The notes under the pieces: generated by a model
What the model was told of the DNA's origin: nothing
Seen by the model: only the letters and a program-made list of their open reading frames with translations
Database searches by the model: none
Shown here: piece by piece, positions 18,139 to 26,391 of the stretch
Numbering within the stretch: the stretch's first letter is position 1
Layout: each line of letters starts with the position of its first letter
Position numbers and translations under genes: made by a program
Assembly (NCBI GenBank): GCA_030041475.1
Contig: JASHNU010000038.1
Location: 62,001-126,000 of the forward strand
Length of the DNA stretch: 64,000 bases
Direction: 5' to 3'
Origin: Candidatus Sulfotelmatobacter sp.
GTDB lineage: Bacteria > Acidobacteriota > Terriglobia > Terriglobales > Acidobacteriaceae

Positions 18139-18882
18139 TCAGCGAACGAACTTGTATCCCATGCCGTGTACGGTGCGGAAGTGTACCGGACTCGATGGGT
18201 CCTTCTCCAATTTTTGCCGCAGCTTCAGAATGTGGTTGTCCACCGTGCGGGTGGAAGGATAATTCTGATATCCCCACACCTCGTTCAGCAGTTCATCACG
18301 GCTGATCACCCGCTCGGCATTCTGCACCAGGAACTGGAACGTCTTGAACTCCTGCGCAGTGAGGACAACGGGCTTGCCGTCGCGCTTGATTTCCATTTTC
18401 TTGAAGTCCGCCGAAATGCCGTCGAAGCTGACCACCTGTGCTTCCGGCGCGCGAGTCGTGTGACGCAACGCGGCCCGCACACGGGCGAGCAACTCGCGGG
18501 GGCTGAACGGCTTGGTGACATAGTCGTCGGCACCGAGTTCGAGCAAAAGGACTTTATCTGATACGTCGCTGGCTGCGCTGAGCACGATGATGGGCATGGC
18601 CGGCGCCGCCGCCTTGATCTCTCTGCAGACGTCGCGGCCGGAAAGTTTCGGCAGCCGCAGGTCGAGCACTATCGCGGACGGCGGCGTTGCCTGGAAGCTC
18701 TCCACCGCGGCTCGACCGTCGGCCTGCACCTCGACCGCGAAGCCCTCGGTCTCGAACAGGCGTCGCAGGGCCTTCTGTACGGCAGGATCGTCCTCAACCA
18801 CGAGAATCCGTCCTGCAGGCTTAACCGAATTGCCGGGATTTACAACCCGTGTGGAACCGAGTGGCGCGGCAAGGTTACCCAT
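18139..18882 (-). CDS. OmpR/PhoB-family response regulator
   Basis: A 247-residue protein with a receiver domain (ILVVEDDPAVQKAL, phospho-acceptor in IVLDLRLPKLSGRD near residue 72, conserved Lys in DDYVTKPFSPREL) and a winged-helix DNA-binding domain (VLTAQEFKTFQFLVQNAERVISRDELLNEVWG, then RTVDNHILKLRQKLE). A GGACAG ribosome site precedes the ATG. It opens a minus-strand unit that runs into the sensor kinase, porin and cupredoxin genes. It is divergent from the RNA methyltransferase across a 257-bp gap. Confidence 0.94.
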   Translation of the reverse strand: MGNLAAPLGSTRVVNPGNSVKPAGRILVVEDDPAVQKALRRLFETEGFAVEVQADGRAAVESFQATPPSAIVLDLRLPKLSGRDVCREIKAAAPAMPIIVLSAASDVSDKVLLLELGADDYVTKPFSPRELLARVRAALRHTTRAPEAQVVSFDGISADFKKMEIKRDGKPVVLTAQEFKTFQFLVQNAERVISRDELLNEVWGYQNYPSTRTVDNHILKLRQKLEKDPSSPVHFRTVHGMGYKFVR

Positions 18883-19139
18883 AAGATCTGTCCTGTTTTT
18901 AAGGGAGAACTTCCGGGCCCCACAACAGATTTCTCACCGGAAGCGGCTCGACTCTTGAGAGCTTACAACGATTTGACGGCATTTCTGGCCGGAAGCTGCG
19001 GCTTTTGACATTTTTTTTACAATTCCAGGACAGTGTGGAGAAAAGCAACGGAAATCCAGTTGCGGAGAGTCTCGGTAGTGGGGGCTTTGCACCGGACGCT
19101 CCAGCACAAGCGGATCGGCCGTTGTCGTAGAATTGCCCC

Positions 19140-19904
19140 TTGCTTTCGCCCCTTGACGCCCTCGTCGTGGTTTTAGTGCGCCCGCGCAATCCTCTGAATA
19201 TCGGCGCGGCGGCGCGGGCCATGAGCAACTTTGGCATCCACCGCCTCCGCCTGGTGAATCCCTACGCCGTTGCGTTTCGAGAGGCGCACTCGGCCGTTGG
19301 CGCCGCCCGTCTCCTCAACACGGCCGAAGAATTCGGGTCCCTTGCCGAGGCGGTGGTCGACTGCACTCTCGTGATCGGAACGACTGCGGTGGGCAACCGT
19401 GCCCTGTACCACCCGCTACGGCAGCTCGACTCGGAAACGGGTTGCACGATTCGCGACCAGCTGAAAGCTGGCCGGGTAGCGCTCCTGTTCGGCTCGGAAA
19501 AAATCGGCCTCACCAACGACGACTTCAGCCACTGCCACTGGCTGCTGAGCATTCCCACCCATGCGCATCACATCTCCATGAATCTCGGGCAAGCGGTCGC
19601 TGTATGTCTCTATGAGATTGCGTGCGGAAAAAGCAGGGGGGAAATCGGAGCCGCCCAATTGCCATCCACAACACCGGACACCGCATCTGCTACTGCCGGC
19701 GAAGCCGAGCAGATTACCGAGGCTCTGCTCGAAGCCCTGCACAAGAGCGGCTACGTCAAGCCGGGCAACGACGCCGTTACCGAAAAGAAAGTCCGCAGCT
19801 TAATGCTTCGCCTTAACCTGCGCGCCGCGGACGCGAAGGTCTTGCTCGGTATGGTGCGTCAGATTGTGTGGAAACTGCGCCGGGCGGCCAAAGAGAAAGA
19901 CTAG
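19140..19904 (+). CDS. SpoU/TrmH-superfamily RNA 2'-O-methyltransferase, TrmJ-like
   Basis: A 254-residue protein from a TTG start. The N-terminus LDALVVVLVRPRNPLNIGAAARAMSNFG is the TrmJ signature. The SPOUT knot appears as LLFGSEKIGLTNDDFSHCHWLLSIPTH followed by SMNLGQAVAVCLYE. The alpha-helical C-terminal part ends KVLLGMVRQIVWKLRR. TrmJ proteins methylate the ribose at tRNA position 32 using S-adenosylmethionine. The exact target here is inferred from the family. Convergent with the next gene, only 19 bp away. Confidence 0.88.
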   Translation: MLSPLDALVVVLVRPRNPLNIGAAARAMSNFGIHRLRLVNPYAVAFREAHSAVGAARLLNTAEEFGSLAEAVVDCTLVIGTTAVGNRALYHPLRQLDSETGCTIRDQLKAGRVALLFGSEKIGLTNDDFSHCHWLLSIPTHAHHISMNLGQAVAVCLYEIACGKSRGEIGAAQLPSTTPDTASATAGEAEQITEALLEALHKSGYVKPGNDAVTEKKVRSLMLRLNLRAADAKVLLGMVRQIVWKLRRAAKEKD

Positions 19905-19923
19905 GAGCGTCGAAGGAGGAACA

Positions 19924-21270
19924 CTAGCGCGTCACCCGCTCGGGCGAGACCTCAACCCCCGCTCTTCTGAAGCGGAACCTGAGCATCCACGTGCTCGCCG
20001 CCGGTTGTCCGTTGACCTGCGGCGCCACAAATTCCCACTGTTCAGCGGCTTTGACCGCCAAGTTCGCGAAATACTTACTCGGCCCCGCGGAGGCGAGCTT
20101 GGTTGTTCTGGCCTTCCCCGACGAGTCCGCCTCCACGCGCACTCCCACCTTGATGGTTCCAGTGATCGTGTTCAGGGCGCTCTTTGGAACGTCAGGCAAA
20201 ACGCGCCGCACAACGTCTCCCTTGGAATCAGATGTCGGTTTGGTCGCTGAGAACGGCACAGGGAGCGACTCCGGCGCAGGCGTCGCGGCGGCCGTCGTGC
20301 CAGTTGTATGAGCATTCGTGGCCGGTTTGGCGGCGCCTTTGTAGAAAATCCGCAGGCCCAGAGCGAATACCAGCAGCACCACGACCGGCATCAGCACTCG
20401 CCAGCCATAGCGATAATGCCGGTCGGGTGACGCGGTCACCGGAACGTGAGGCACCGCCGGCACCGACCGCCCCGCTGGCTGCAGACGTGCCCGAACGTCC
20501 GCGATCGAGCATCGCCGCTTGGGATCCAGATGCAGGCACTCACGCACAATGCCGCGAAATGGCTGCGGCATCGTTTCCAGCAGACCGGGATCAAGTTGCG
20601 ATTCATCGCCCGCAGAAGGCACTTTCTGCATCAGCGCTGCCACGATGGTTACGCCAACCGACCACAAATCCCCGGCCGGAGTAACGATTCCGGCCGCCGT
20701 TTCGGGCGCATCGAACACGTCGCGGCGTCGTGACGTCGTAGTTTCCCCGACAGTCACTTCGCTAAGGCTTACTTCCGACGACGAATGAATTTGATCGGCC
20801 GAAAGCTTCAGTTGATCGCCCGCGGCCAGCACATTCGAGGGTTTGATCCGTCCGTGCACCAGCCGCTTGTCATGCAGATAAGAGAGCGCGTCCAGCAGCG
20901 GCGGCAGCAGGTCTGTGACCTCGGCAGGCGTCAACGCTCGCTGCGGAAGGATCTGCGATAAATCCTCCTCGGCCAGTTCCATCACAACATAAAGCACGGG
21001 AGTGTCGTCGATCTGGCCGCGGCCGCCATCGAAAATGCGAATCGAGTGTGGATGCGAAAGTTGCGCTGCCGCCCGCCAGCGCGCAAGAACGCGGTCAGCC
21101 TCCGGCGCGTCGGCCGGTATGAGTTTGATCGCCGCCTTTTCGGACGCGCGATCCGGCCGTTCGGTTACGAACACCGCGCTGTGATCGGAGCCGCCCAGAA
21201 ACTTCCGCAGCGGAAATCGCCCGTCGACTTCGCGGCCTTCCCACGCTTTCCACGACTCGGCATTGCCCAT
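19924..21270 (-). CDS. Membrane pseudokinase fused to a TonB-C-like domain
   Basis: A 448-residue protein. Residues about 10-270 align with the Hanks-type kinase fold: a degenerate glycine loop (FLGGSDHSAVFV), the ATP-lysine region AAIKLIPAD, and VVMELAEEDL. The catalytic loop reads LVHGRIKPSNVL instead of HRDLKPEN, so the catalytic Asp is missing, and the DFG motif is replaced by KLSADQ. The kinase is therefore probably inactive. A transmembrane helix (VLMPVVVLLVFALGLRIFY, near 305) leads to a C-terminal TonB-like domain (GTIKVGVRVEADSSG, AEQWEFVAPQVNGQP). It may be a signal-binding scaffold linked to the periplasm. Divergent from the aminotransferase gene. Confidence 0.8.
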   Translation of the reverse strand: MGNAESWKAWEGREVDGRFPLRKFLGGSDHSAVFVTERPDRASEKAAIKLIPADAPEADRVLARWRAAAQLSHPHSIRIFDGGRGQIDDTPVLYVVMELAEEDLSQILPQRALTPAEVTDLLPPLLDALSYLHDKRLVHGRIKPSNVLAAGDQLKLSADQIHSSSEVSLSEVTVGETTTSRRRDVFDAPETAAGIVTPAGDLWSVGVTIVAALMQKVPSAGDESQLDPGLLETMPQPFRGIVRECLHLDPKRRCSIADVRARLQPAGRSVPAVPHVPVTASPDRHYRYGWRVLMPVVVLLVFALGLRIFYKGAAKPATNAHTTGTTAAATPAPESLPVPFSATKPTSDSKGDVVRRVLPDVPKSALNTITGTIKVGVRVEADSSGKARTTKLASAGPSKYFANLAVKAAEQWEFVAPQVNGQPAASTWMLRFRFRRAGVEVSPERVTR

Positions 21271-21348
21271 GCTCTATCCCGCCAACATTCTATGCCACGG
21301 CTGCTGCTACCATAGCAATTCGCAACCAGAAAATCCGAAAGGTGCCCT

Positions 21349-22674
21349 TTGCCCTTCACCACCGAAAAATCGAGGCAACTTTACCATCGGACCCTCGGCA
21401 CGTTGATCGAGGCCAGCAGTTCGTCCTCGCGCGGCCCGGCCAATTACGGTGCTTACCCCATTTTCATGGAACGCGGTCGCGGCTCGCGCCTTTTCGACGT
21501 CGACGGCAACGAATACATCGACTGGATGATGGCCTTCGGCGCACTGCCGCTCGGCCATGCGCATCCTGAGATCGTGGAGGCCGTCACCGAAGCCGCGTCC
21601 ACCGGTGCGCACTTTGCGACGGCGACTTCCGTGGAACTTGAAGTCGCGGAGATGCTCAAGACAATCATTCCCAGCGCCGAGCGCGTGCGCTTCGCCAACA
21701 CCGGCACGGAAGCGGTCATGGCGGCGATTCGCGTGGCCCGCGGCGTTACTGGCAGGCCGAAGATTCTAAAGTTCGAAGGCCACTATCACGGCTGGCACGA
21801 CGATCTGCTCGTGAGCTCCAATGTTTTGCCACCCGCCGCTTTGGGCCTGCCCACGGATCCCATCAGAATCCCCGACAGTTCCGGCCTGAACCGCACCGCG
21901 CTAAACGACACCATCGTCGTTCCATGGAATGATCTTGCGCTGCTCGAGCGCGCCATCGACAACAATCCCGGCCAGCTCGCAGCTATCATCACCGAAGGAA
22001 TCATGGCCAACATGGGCGTGATTCCTCCTGCAGACGGATATTTACAAGCCCTGCAGAACCTCGGGCGCAGCAACGGCATCCTCTTCATCCTCGACGAAAC
22101 CGTCACTGGATTCCGCATCGCGCCGGGCGGCTGCCAGGAATACTACAAACTTTCCCCTGATCTCGCGACCTTCGGGAAGGCGTTGGGTGCGGGCCTGCCC
22201 GTTGCCGCGTTAGTCGGCCGCGCCGATGTGATGGACGCGCTGCAGTGGGGTGGAGTGCTGCATTACGGAACGCATAACGGATCGCGCATCGGCATGTACG
22301 CCGCCCGCGCCAATCTGCGCGTGCTCACCCGCGACAACAACGCTTCGTTTCGGCATACGTGGAAGATCTCCGAGCGGCTGTGCCGAGGGCTGACAGGGTT
22401 GTTTCGAAAGAAGGGAAGAGCAGTCGCGGTGCAGAGCGTCGGCCCCATGTTTCAGCTGATGTTCACCGACCGCTCGGCCATCCGCGACTACCGCGAGTTT
22501 TGCCGCCACGTCGACCGCGCGGCCTTTCAGAAATTTGTGTTGTCGCTGTTCCCGTTGGGCGTGTACGCCTCGCCTTCGGCCACGCTGCATTCGATCGTGA
22601 CCCTGGCGCACACCGAGGAAGACGTGGACCTGACGCTGGAGGCGGTCGGACGAGCGCTGAATGAGATGACCTAA
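21349..22674 (+). CDS. Class III aminotransferase, glutamate-1-semialdehyde aminomutase-like
   Basis: A 441-residue PLP enzyme starting at a TTG with a GAAAGG ribosome site 6 bases upstream. Features are YPIFMERGRGSRLFDVDGNEYIDWMMAFG, the PLP-phosphate region FANTGTEAVMAAIRVARG, HYHGWHD, the Asp contact LDETVTGFRIAPGG, and the Schiff-base lysine in TFGKALGAGLPVAAL near residue 277. GSAM (HemL) interconverts glutamate-1-semialdehyde and 5-aminolevulinate. This protein lacks the canonical HemL GKIIGGGLPVGA wording, so it may be a paralog acting on another beta- or omega-amino acid. The following SDR gene may act in the same pathway. Confidence 0.85.
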   Translation: MPFTTEKSRQLYHRTLGTLIEASSSSSRGPANYGAYPIFMERGRGSRLFDVDGNEYIDWMMAFGALPLGHAHPEIVEAVTEAASTGAHFATATSVELEVAEMLKTIIPSAERVRFANTGTEAVMAAIRVARGVTGRPKILKFEGHYHGWHDDLLVSSNVLPPAALGLPTDPIRIPDSSGLNRTALNDTIVVPWNDLALLERAIDNNPGQLAAIITEGIMANMGVIPPADGYLQALQNLGRSNGILFILDETVTGFRIAPGGCQEYYKLSPDLATFGKALGAGLPVAALVGRADVMDALQWGGVLHYGTHNGSRIGMYAARANLRVLTRDNNASFRHTWKISERLCRGLTGLFRKKGRAVAVQSVGPMFQLMFTDRSAIRDYREFCRHVDRAAFQKFVLSLFPLGVYASPSATLHSIVTLAHTEEDVDLTLEAVGRALNEMT

Positions 22675-22764
22675 TTCTTCACCGCAGAGGTCACGGAGGG
22701 GTCGCCGAGTTTTTCTCTGCGCATCCCTGTGTCCCCTGTGGTGAGGGCTTTCGAGAATGGCACT
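22675..22764. repeat. Acidobacterial-type dispersed intergenic repeat remnant
   Basis: The spacer contains TTCACCGCAGAGGTCACGG and, further on, TCTGCGCATCCCTGTGTCCC near its end. These words resemble a dispersed 'cacagaggacacgg...tctgtggtgaa' repeat that I know from soil bacterial genomes. Only this copy was found in the window, so the assignment rests on recognition alone. Confidence 0.4.
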
Positions 22765-23550
22765 ATGAGGGTGGAAAAAGCGGTTCAGCTTCTCTCGCTC
22801 GAAGGCAAAGTAGCACTTGTGACCGGAGCCGGATCGGGTATCGGTCGTGGCATCGCATTGCGCCTGGCGGAAGTCGGAGCTTTCGTTGCCGTCCTCGACG
22901 TTGACGAAGCCCGCGCTGTCGAGACTGCCGTCGAAATTCAGTTGCGCGGGGGAGCGTCCGTTCATCTGCATGGCGATGTCTCCAAATCCGACGATTGCCG
23001 GCGGGCTGTCGCAGGAGTCATCGAAAACAAGGGCAGAATCGATATTCTCTGCAACTCGGCCGGGGTCGCCATCCGCAAAGATGTCGTCGAGCTTACCGAG
23101 GACGAATGGGACCGCGCCCTCGATGTGACGCTGAAAAGCGTTTACCTGCTCTCGCACGAGGTCGTGCCACAGATGATCCGCCAGGGCGGAGGAGCGATCG
23201 TCAACATCGGTTCCGGATGGTCGCTCAAAGGCGGACCGCGCGCTGCCGCTTACTGCGCCGCCAAGGGCGGGGTTGTGAATCTGACCCGCGCCATGGCCAT
23301 CGACCACGGCCGTCACAACATTCGTGTGAACTGTGTTTGCCCCGGCGACGTTGAGACGCGCATGCTCTACAGCGAGTGTGCGCAGCTTGGCGAGAATATC
23401 GAAGCGTTTATGCGCGAAGCCGCTAATCGTCCGCTCGGGCGCGTCGGTACGCCGGACGACGTGGCGAATGCTGTCCTGTTTCTTGCGAGTTCGATGTCGA
23501 ACTGGGTCACCGGCGTAGCCTTGGTCGTCGACGGCGGTGGCCTGGCGTAA
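22765..23550 (+). CDS. Short-chain dehydrogenase/reductase (SDR)
   Basis: About 261 residues from the ATG at 22765; the frame is open 12 codons earlier through repeat sequence, which argues for the later start. The NAD(P)-binding motif TGAGSGIGRG is near residue 20, NSAG near 95, the catalytic Ser in VNIGSGWSLKGG, and YCAAKGG supplies YxxxK near residue 160. It ends VTGVALVVDGGGLA. The substrate is not evident. It lies 90 bp after the GSAM-like aminotransferase in the same direction, so cooperation is plausible. Confidence 0.9.
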   Translation: MRVEKAVQLLSLEGKVALVTGAGSGIGRGIALRLAEVGAFVAVLDVDEARAVETAVEIQLRGGASVHLHGDVSKSDDCRRAVAGVIENKGRIDILCNSAGVAIRKDVVELTEDEWDRALDVTLKSVYLLSHEVVPQMIRQGGGAIVNIGSGWSLKGGPRAAAYCAAKGGVVNLTRAMAIDHGRHNIRVNCVCPGDVETRMLYSECAQLGENIEAFMREAANRPLGRVGTPDDVANAVLFLASSMSNWVTGVALVVDGGGLA

Positions 23551-23582
23551 CGGCTACTGCTGGATGTAGGGCTCTGCGGTGC

Positions 23583-23966
23583 TCAAGAGCGAGTGAGGAG
23601 AAGCACTCCGCAGCACACAAAAATGGTGGCCAACCAGCGGCGGCGGTCGACGTTTTCGTGCAGGAACCACTTGGCGGCTATGGCGTTGGCGATGAACGTA
23701 AGAGCAGCCGATGCTGGGCCCACGAGGCTGAGGTCGGCCCAGGATAGGCCGATCAAATTGCTGAAAAAGGCGATCGTCATGAAGAAGACGCCGCCAAAGA
23801 GCACACCGCTGGATAACAACCGGATCATTACAGCCACGAAGCCTTGGCTACGACGCAGGTCGCCGAGGTCGCCGATGCGGCGCATCGCGAGGGCGACAAG
23901 AACGTCCCCGGAAGCGGCGGCAAAGACCGTGGTCGAAATGCACAGCCACGTATAGAGAGTTCTCAT
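23583..23966 (-). CDS. Small four-helix DMT/EamA-like transporter subunit (second of a pair)
   Basis: A 127-residue membrane protein with four hydrophobic helices (LCISTTVFAAASGDVLVALAM, LLSSGVLFGGVFFMTIAFF, LVGPASAALTFIANAIAAKWFL, WLATIFVCCGVLLLTRS). The phrase LSWADLSLVGPASAALTF and the motif FLHENVDRRRW belong to the drug/metabolite transporter superfamily half-repeat. Its start overlaps the stop of the preceding gene by 4 bases (ATGA), so the pair is translationally coupled. The two probably assemble as a heterodimer; the substrate is unknown. Confidence 0.8.
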   Translation of the reverse strand: MRTLYTWLCISTTVFAAASGDVLVALAMRRIGDLGDLRRSQGFVAVMIRLLSSGVLFGGVFFMTIAFFSNLIGLSWADLSLVGPASAALTFIANAIAAKWFLHENVDRRRWLATIFVCCGVLLLTRS

Positions 23967-24388
23967 ACGCGTTCCTCGATAGCTGCAGACTCGGAGACCG
24001 CCGGGTGATGATTTTCGGTGCGCGACGGCCCTCCCGCAACCAGGCCAACTCCAATGACGATGAAGGCGACTCCCATCCAGCGCTGTCTGCTGACGTGCTC
24101 ATGCAGCCATAAAATCGACAGCAGCACCATGTTGACGTATCCGAGCGCGGTAGCCGGGAGGACATAGCTAAGATCGGCGAACGAGAGAGCGGTCATGTAG
24201 CTGTACATGAAGACGAGCAGAGAAAGGATTCCAATGATGACAAATGGATTCGCGAGGACAGACAAGACGTGGGTGACATGGTACAGGCCAATGGAGCCGG
24301 CGTCCTTCATGCCGCGGGCAAGAAAGGCGTCTCCAACAGAGCCGAACAACGCGATGGAGAGAATGACCAGGTACTTACGAAACGTCAA
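23963..24388 (-). CDS. Small four-helix DMT/EamA-like transporter subunit (first of a pair)
   Basis: A 141-residue membrane protein starting at a TTG with AGGACA upstream. Four helices are visible (YLVILSIALFGSVGDAFLA, PFVIIGILSLLVFMYSYM, LSYVLPATALGYVNMVLLSIL, WMGVAFIVIGVGLVAGG). The motifs ALSFADLSYVLPATAL and WLHEHVSRQRW mirror those of the downstream partner, which shows the two arose by duplication of one half-transporter. The cytoplasmic tail is short and hydrophilic. Confidence 0.8.
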   Translation of the reverse strand: MTFRKYLVILSIALFGSVGDAFLARGMKDAGSIGLYHVTHVLSVLANPFVIIGILSLLVFMYSYMTALSFADLSYVLPATALGYVNMVLLSILWLHEHVSRQRWMGVAFIVIGVGLVAGGPSRTENHHPAVSESAAIEERV

Positions 24389-24583
24389 AGCGAGTGTCCT
24401 GTAAAAGTGCTAAGTCTGCGGTGGTGTGCAGTTTATTTTGTCAGCCGGAGCATATTTGGCTCGCTTGCTTATCAGCTGCACCAATTCTCAAACCTGCTCA
24501 ATACTTTCGATGCGCCCACTCTCATTGAGGATAACAGGCGAGATGCTCAGCGGGGAAAAGCGCGAGCCGATTGTTGCTCCTGC

Positions 24584-26356
24584 TCAGGGCTGGATGGTCA
24601 GCAGAGCCGCGCTGACCGCCGGCATCGCGACAGTGTACGCTCCGCTCGCCGGCTGTGTGATCTCGGAATACGCCGCTCCCTGAGGAGAACCGTTCGTGCT
24701 GCCATCAAACGTCTGTCCGCCGAGCGTCACCCCGGTGGTTGACGAATACGAGGGAGCCATCAACCGCGTTATGTTGGCTTGACTGTATCCCGCGAGGGAG
24801 ACTGAAATCGCACCGGTGGCGCTCTGATCCTTGTTGAGAAGGAGGAGACGAATCGTCTGCGTGCCATCAATCGTCGCCCATACTTTTACATTCGCCGACG
24901 TGGTCAGCGACACCGGTAACAAGTCGGCCTTGTTCTGAACCGCCTGCGCGAACATGAGAAGCCCGTAGTAAAGCGGATTGATGTTGCGTACGGCGTAGAT
25001 GTTGCCTCCGCTGCCCTGGGTAAAGGTAAAGTCAAAAGGCGTGTACGCGTTGGGTTGATTCGGATCGCCGGGAGAGAAAAAGTTCACGCCGCTGACGCCG
25101 GCATTGGCGTAGGAGAACGCGATGTCCATCGCCCACAGTGCGGAACTGAAACTGTTGCTGACCCCAAGCTGGCCGCCGCAATTGATGGAATTCAGCTCAC
25201 CGATGCGGAACGGGATTCCCGCCTGTTGCGCCGCCGGCAAGTATGGCGTGATCCCGACCGGCCCGGTGAGCGGCTGGGTGTCGCCATCCACCGCCGGTTC
25301 CGTCAGCAAATAATCGGCGGGCTCGGTCGCTCCATTGCAGGCGGTGCCGGAATAGTGATGAACCGTCGCCACTGCGATACTCGAGGCCTCGCTGGAAATG
25401 AATGATTCCAGGTTATTCATCCAGCTGGCGCACAAGCCCGCCCACACTGGCGCTTCCAGTTTCACGCCGGATGCGGAGATGATCGCAGGAGCAAATTGCT
25501 CAAATAGCGCGAGGTAACCGCTGTAGTCCCAGGTCGCCGACTCACAGGTCGGGGGCGTGACTCCGTAATAAAGATCCGGCTCATTGCCCAGTTCGATCGC
25601 CTGCAGTTGGCCGCCAGGCAATGCTGCCGCCAGCTGCTGTGCTTCGCTGGTAGCTGTCGGCAAATCGTTGTTCCCCAAAACAACACCAATCATAAACTGC
25701 GCGCCCAGGTCTTGGCCGGCCTGGGAAATGGCCCCAAGGTCACCCTGACTGTAGTCATTAGCATCCTGGGGGGTGACGTTCGAATCGCGGATGAGCAGCG
25801 GGGCATTGGCATACTGAGTCAGGTTCATGAGCAACTGCTCAAAAATCGGATTCACGTTGGACGACGACGTTCCCACCATCGAGTTCGTATCGCCGAGCTG
25901 CATGCCGATGCTCAGAAAATTCGCTGCAATCGGAATCGTTGTCGCGGCTGGATTAACCTGTACGCTGGCGATCGAGCTGGTCGACGTGCTGACCGTGACG
26001 GCTGCGATCTGTTGCGCCGATCCGCTCGAGTTCATGGCGGTGAGCGTATAAGTGCCCGAAAGCGCGGGCACGATTACCACGGAAGATGAAGAAGCGGGCG
26101 GTGTTCCCGAGATACCGCTGATCTGCACCGACGTTGCGTTGCTCACCTGCCATGCCAGCGTGACGCTCTGCCCTACGGCAACGGTTGTCGGACTGGCAGT
26201 GAAACTACTGATGACCGGAACAGACGGGGGTGGGGACTGCATAGCGGTGCTGCCGCCACAGCCAGTCAGTAAAACGGCAAGACAGAGAAAAGCAGCTGCC
26301 GCGAAGCTGGCGGGAATCAGGCCAAGCCGAATGCCTGCGAAATCGAATCCTCTCAT
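24584..26356 (-). CDS. Lipoprotein with Ig-like domain and GH79-like glycoside hydrolase domain
   Basis: About 590 residues from the ATG at 26356. A lipoprotein signal (AAFLCLAVLLTGCGG) is followed by an Ig-like domain (ISSFTASPTTVAVGQSVTLAW, residues about 45-120). The rest resembles the heparanase/beta-glucuronidase clan (GH79): LSIGMQLGD, the likely acid/base in AIELGNEPDLYYG near residue 255, and the likely nucleophile in FRIGELNSINCGG near residue 390, with a C-terminal beta domain (KVWATIDGTQTIRLLLLNKDQ). It probably hydrolyses a glucuronide-containing glycan at the cell surface; family placement is by motif only. Confidence 0.7.
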   Translation of the reverse strand: MRGFDFAGIRLGLIPASFAAAAFLCLAVLLTGCGGSTAMQSPPPSVPVISSFTASPTTVAVGQSVTLAWQVSNATSVQISGISGTPPASSSSVVIVPALSGTYTLTAMNSSGSAQQIAAVTVSTSTSSIASVQVNPAATTIPIAANFLSIGMQLGDTNSMVGTSSSNVNPIFEQLLMNLTQYANAPLLIRDSNVTPQDANDYSQGDLGAISQAGQDLGAQFMIGVVLGNNDLPTATSEAQQLAAALPGGQLQAIELGNEPDLYYGVTPPTCESATWDYSGYLALFEQFAPAIISASGVKLEAPVWAGLCASWMNNLESFISSEASSIAVATVHHYSGTACNGATEPADYLLTEPAVDGDTQPLTGPVGITPYLPAAQQAGIPFRIGELNSINCGGQLGVSNSFSSALWAMDIAFSYANAGVSGVNFFSPGDPNQPNAYTPFDFTFTQGSGGNIYAVRNINPLYYGLLMFAQAVQNKADLLPVSLTTSANVKVWATIDGTQTIRLLLLNKDQSATGAISVSLAGYSQANITRLMAPSYSSTTGVTLGGQTFDGSTNGSPQGAAYSEITQPASGAYTVAMPAVSAALLTIQP

Positions 26357-26391
26357 ATATGCAGATCCCACCGGGTCCTGCGACTGCCAAG

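Noticed and set aside
18134-18277. Longer start of the minus-strand sensor kinase overlapping the regulator
   Set aside because: The residues are a frame-shifted reading of the regulator's conserved winged helix; the GTG at 18133 follows the regulator stop by 5 bases.
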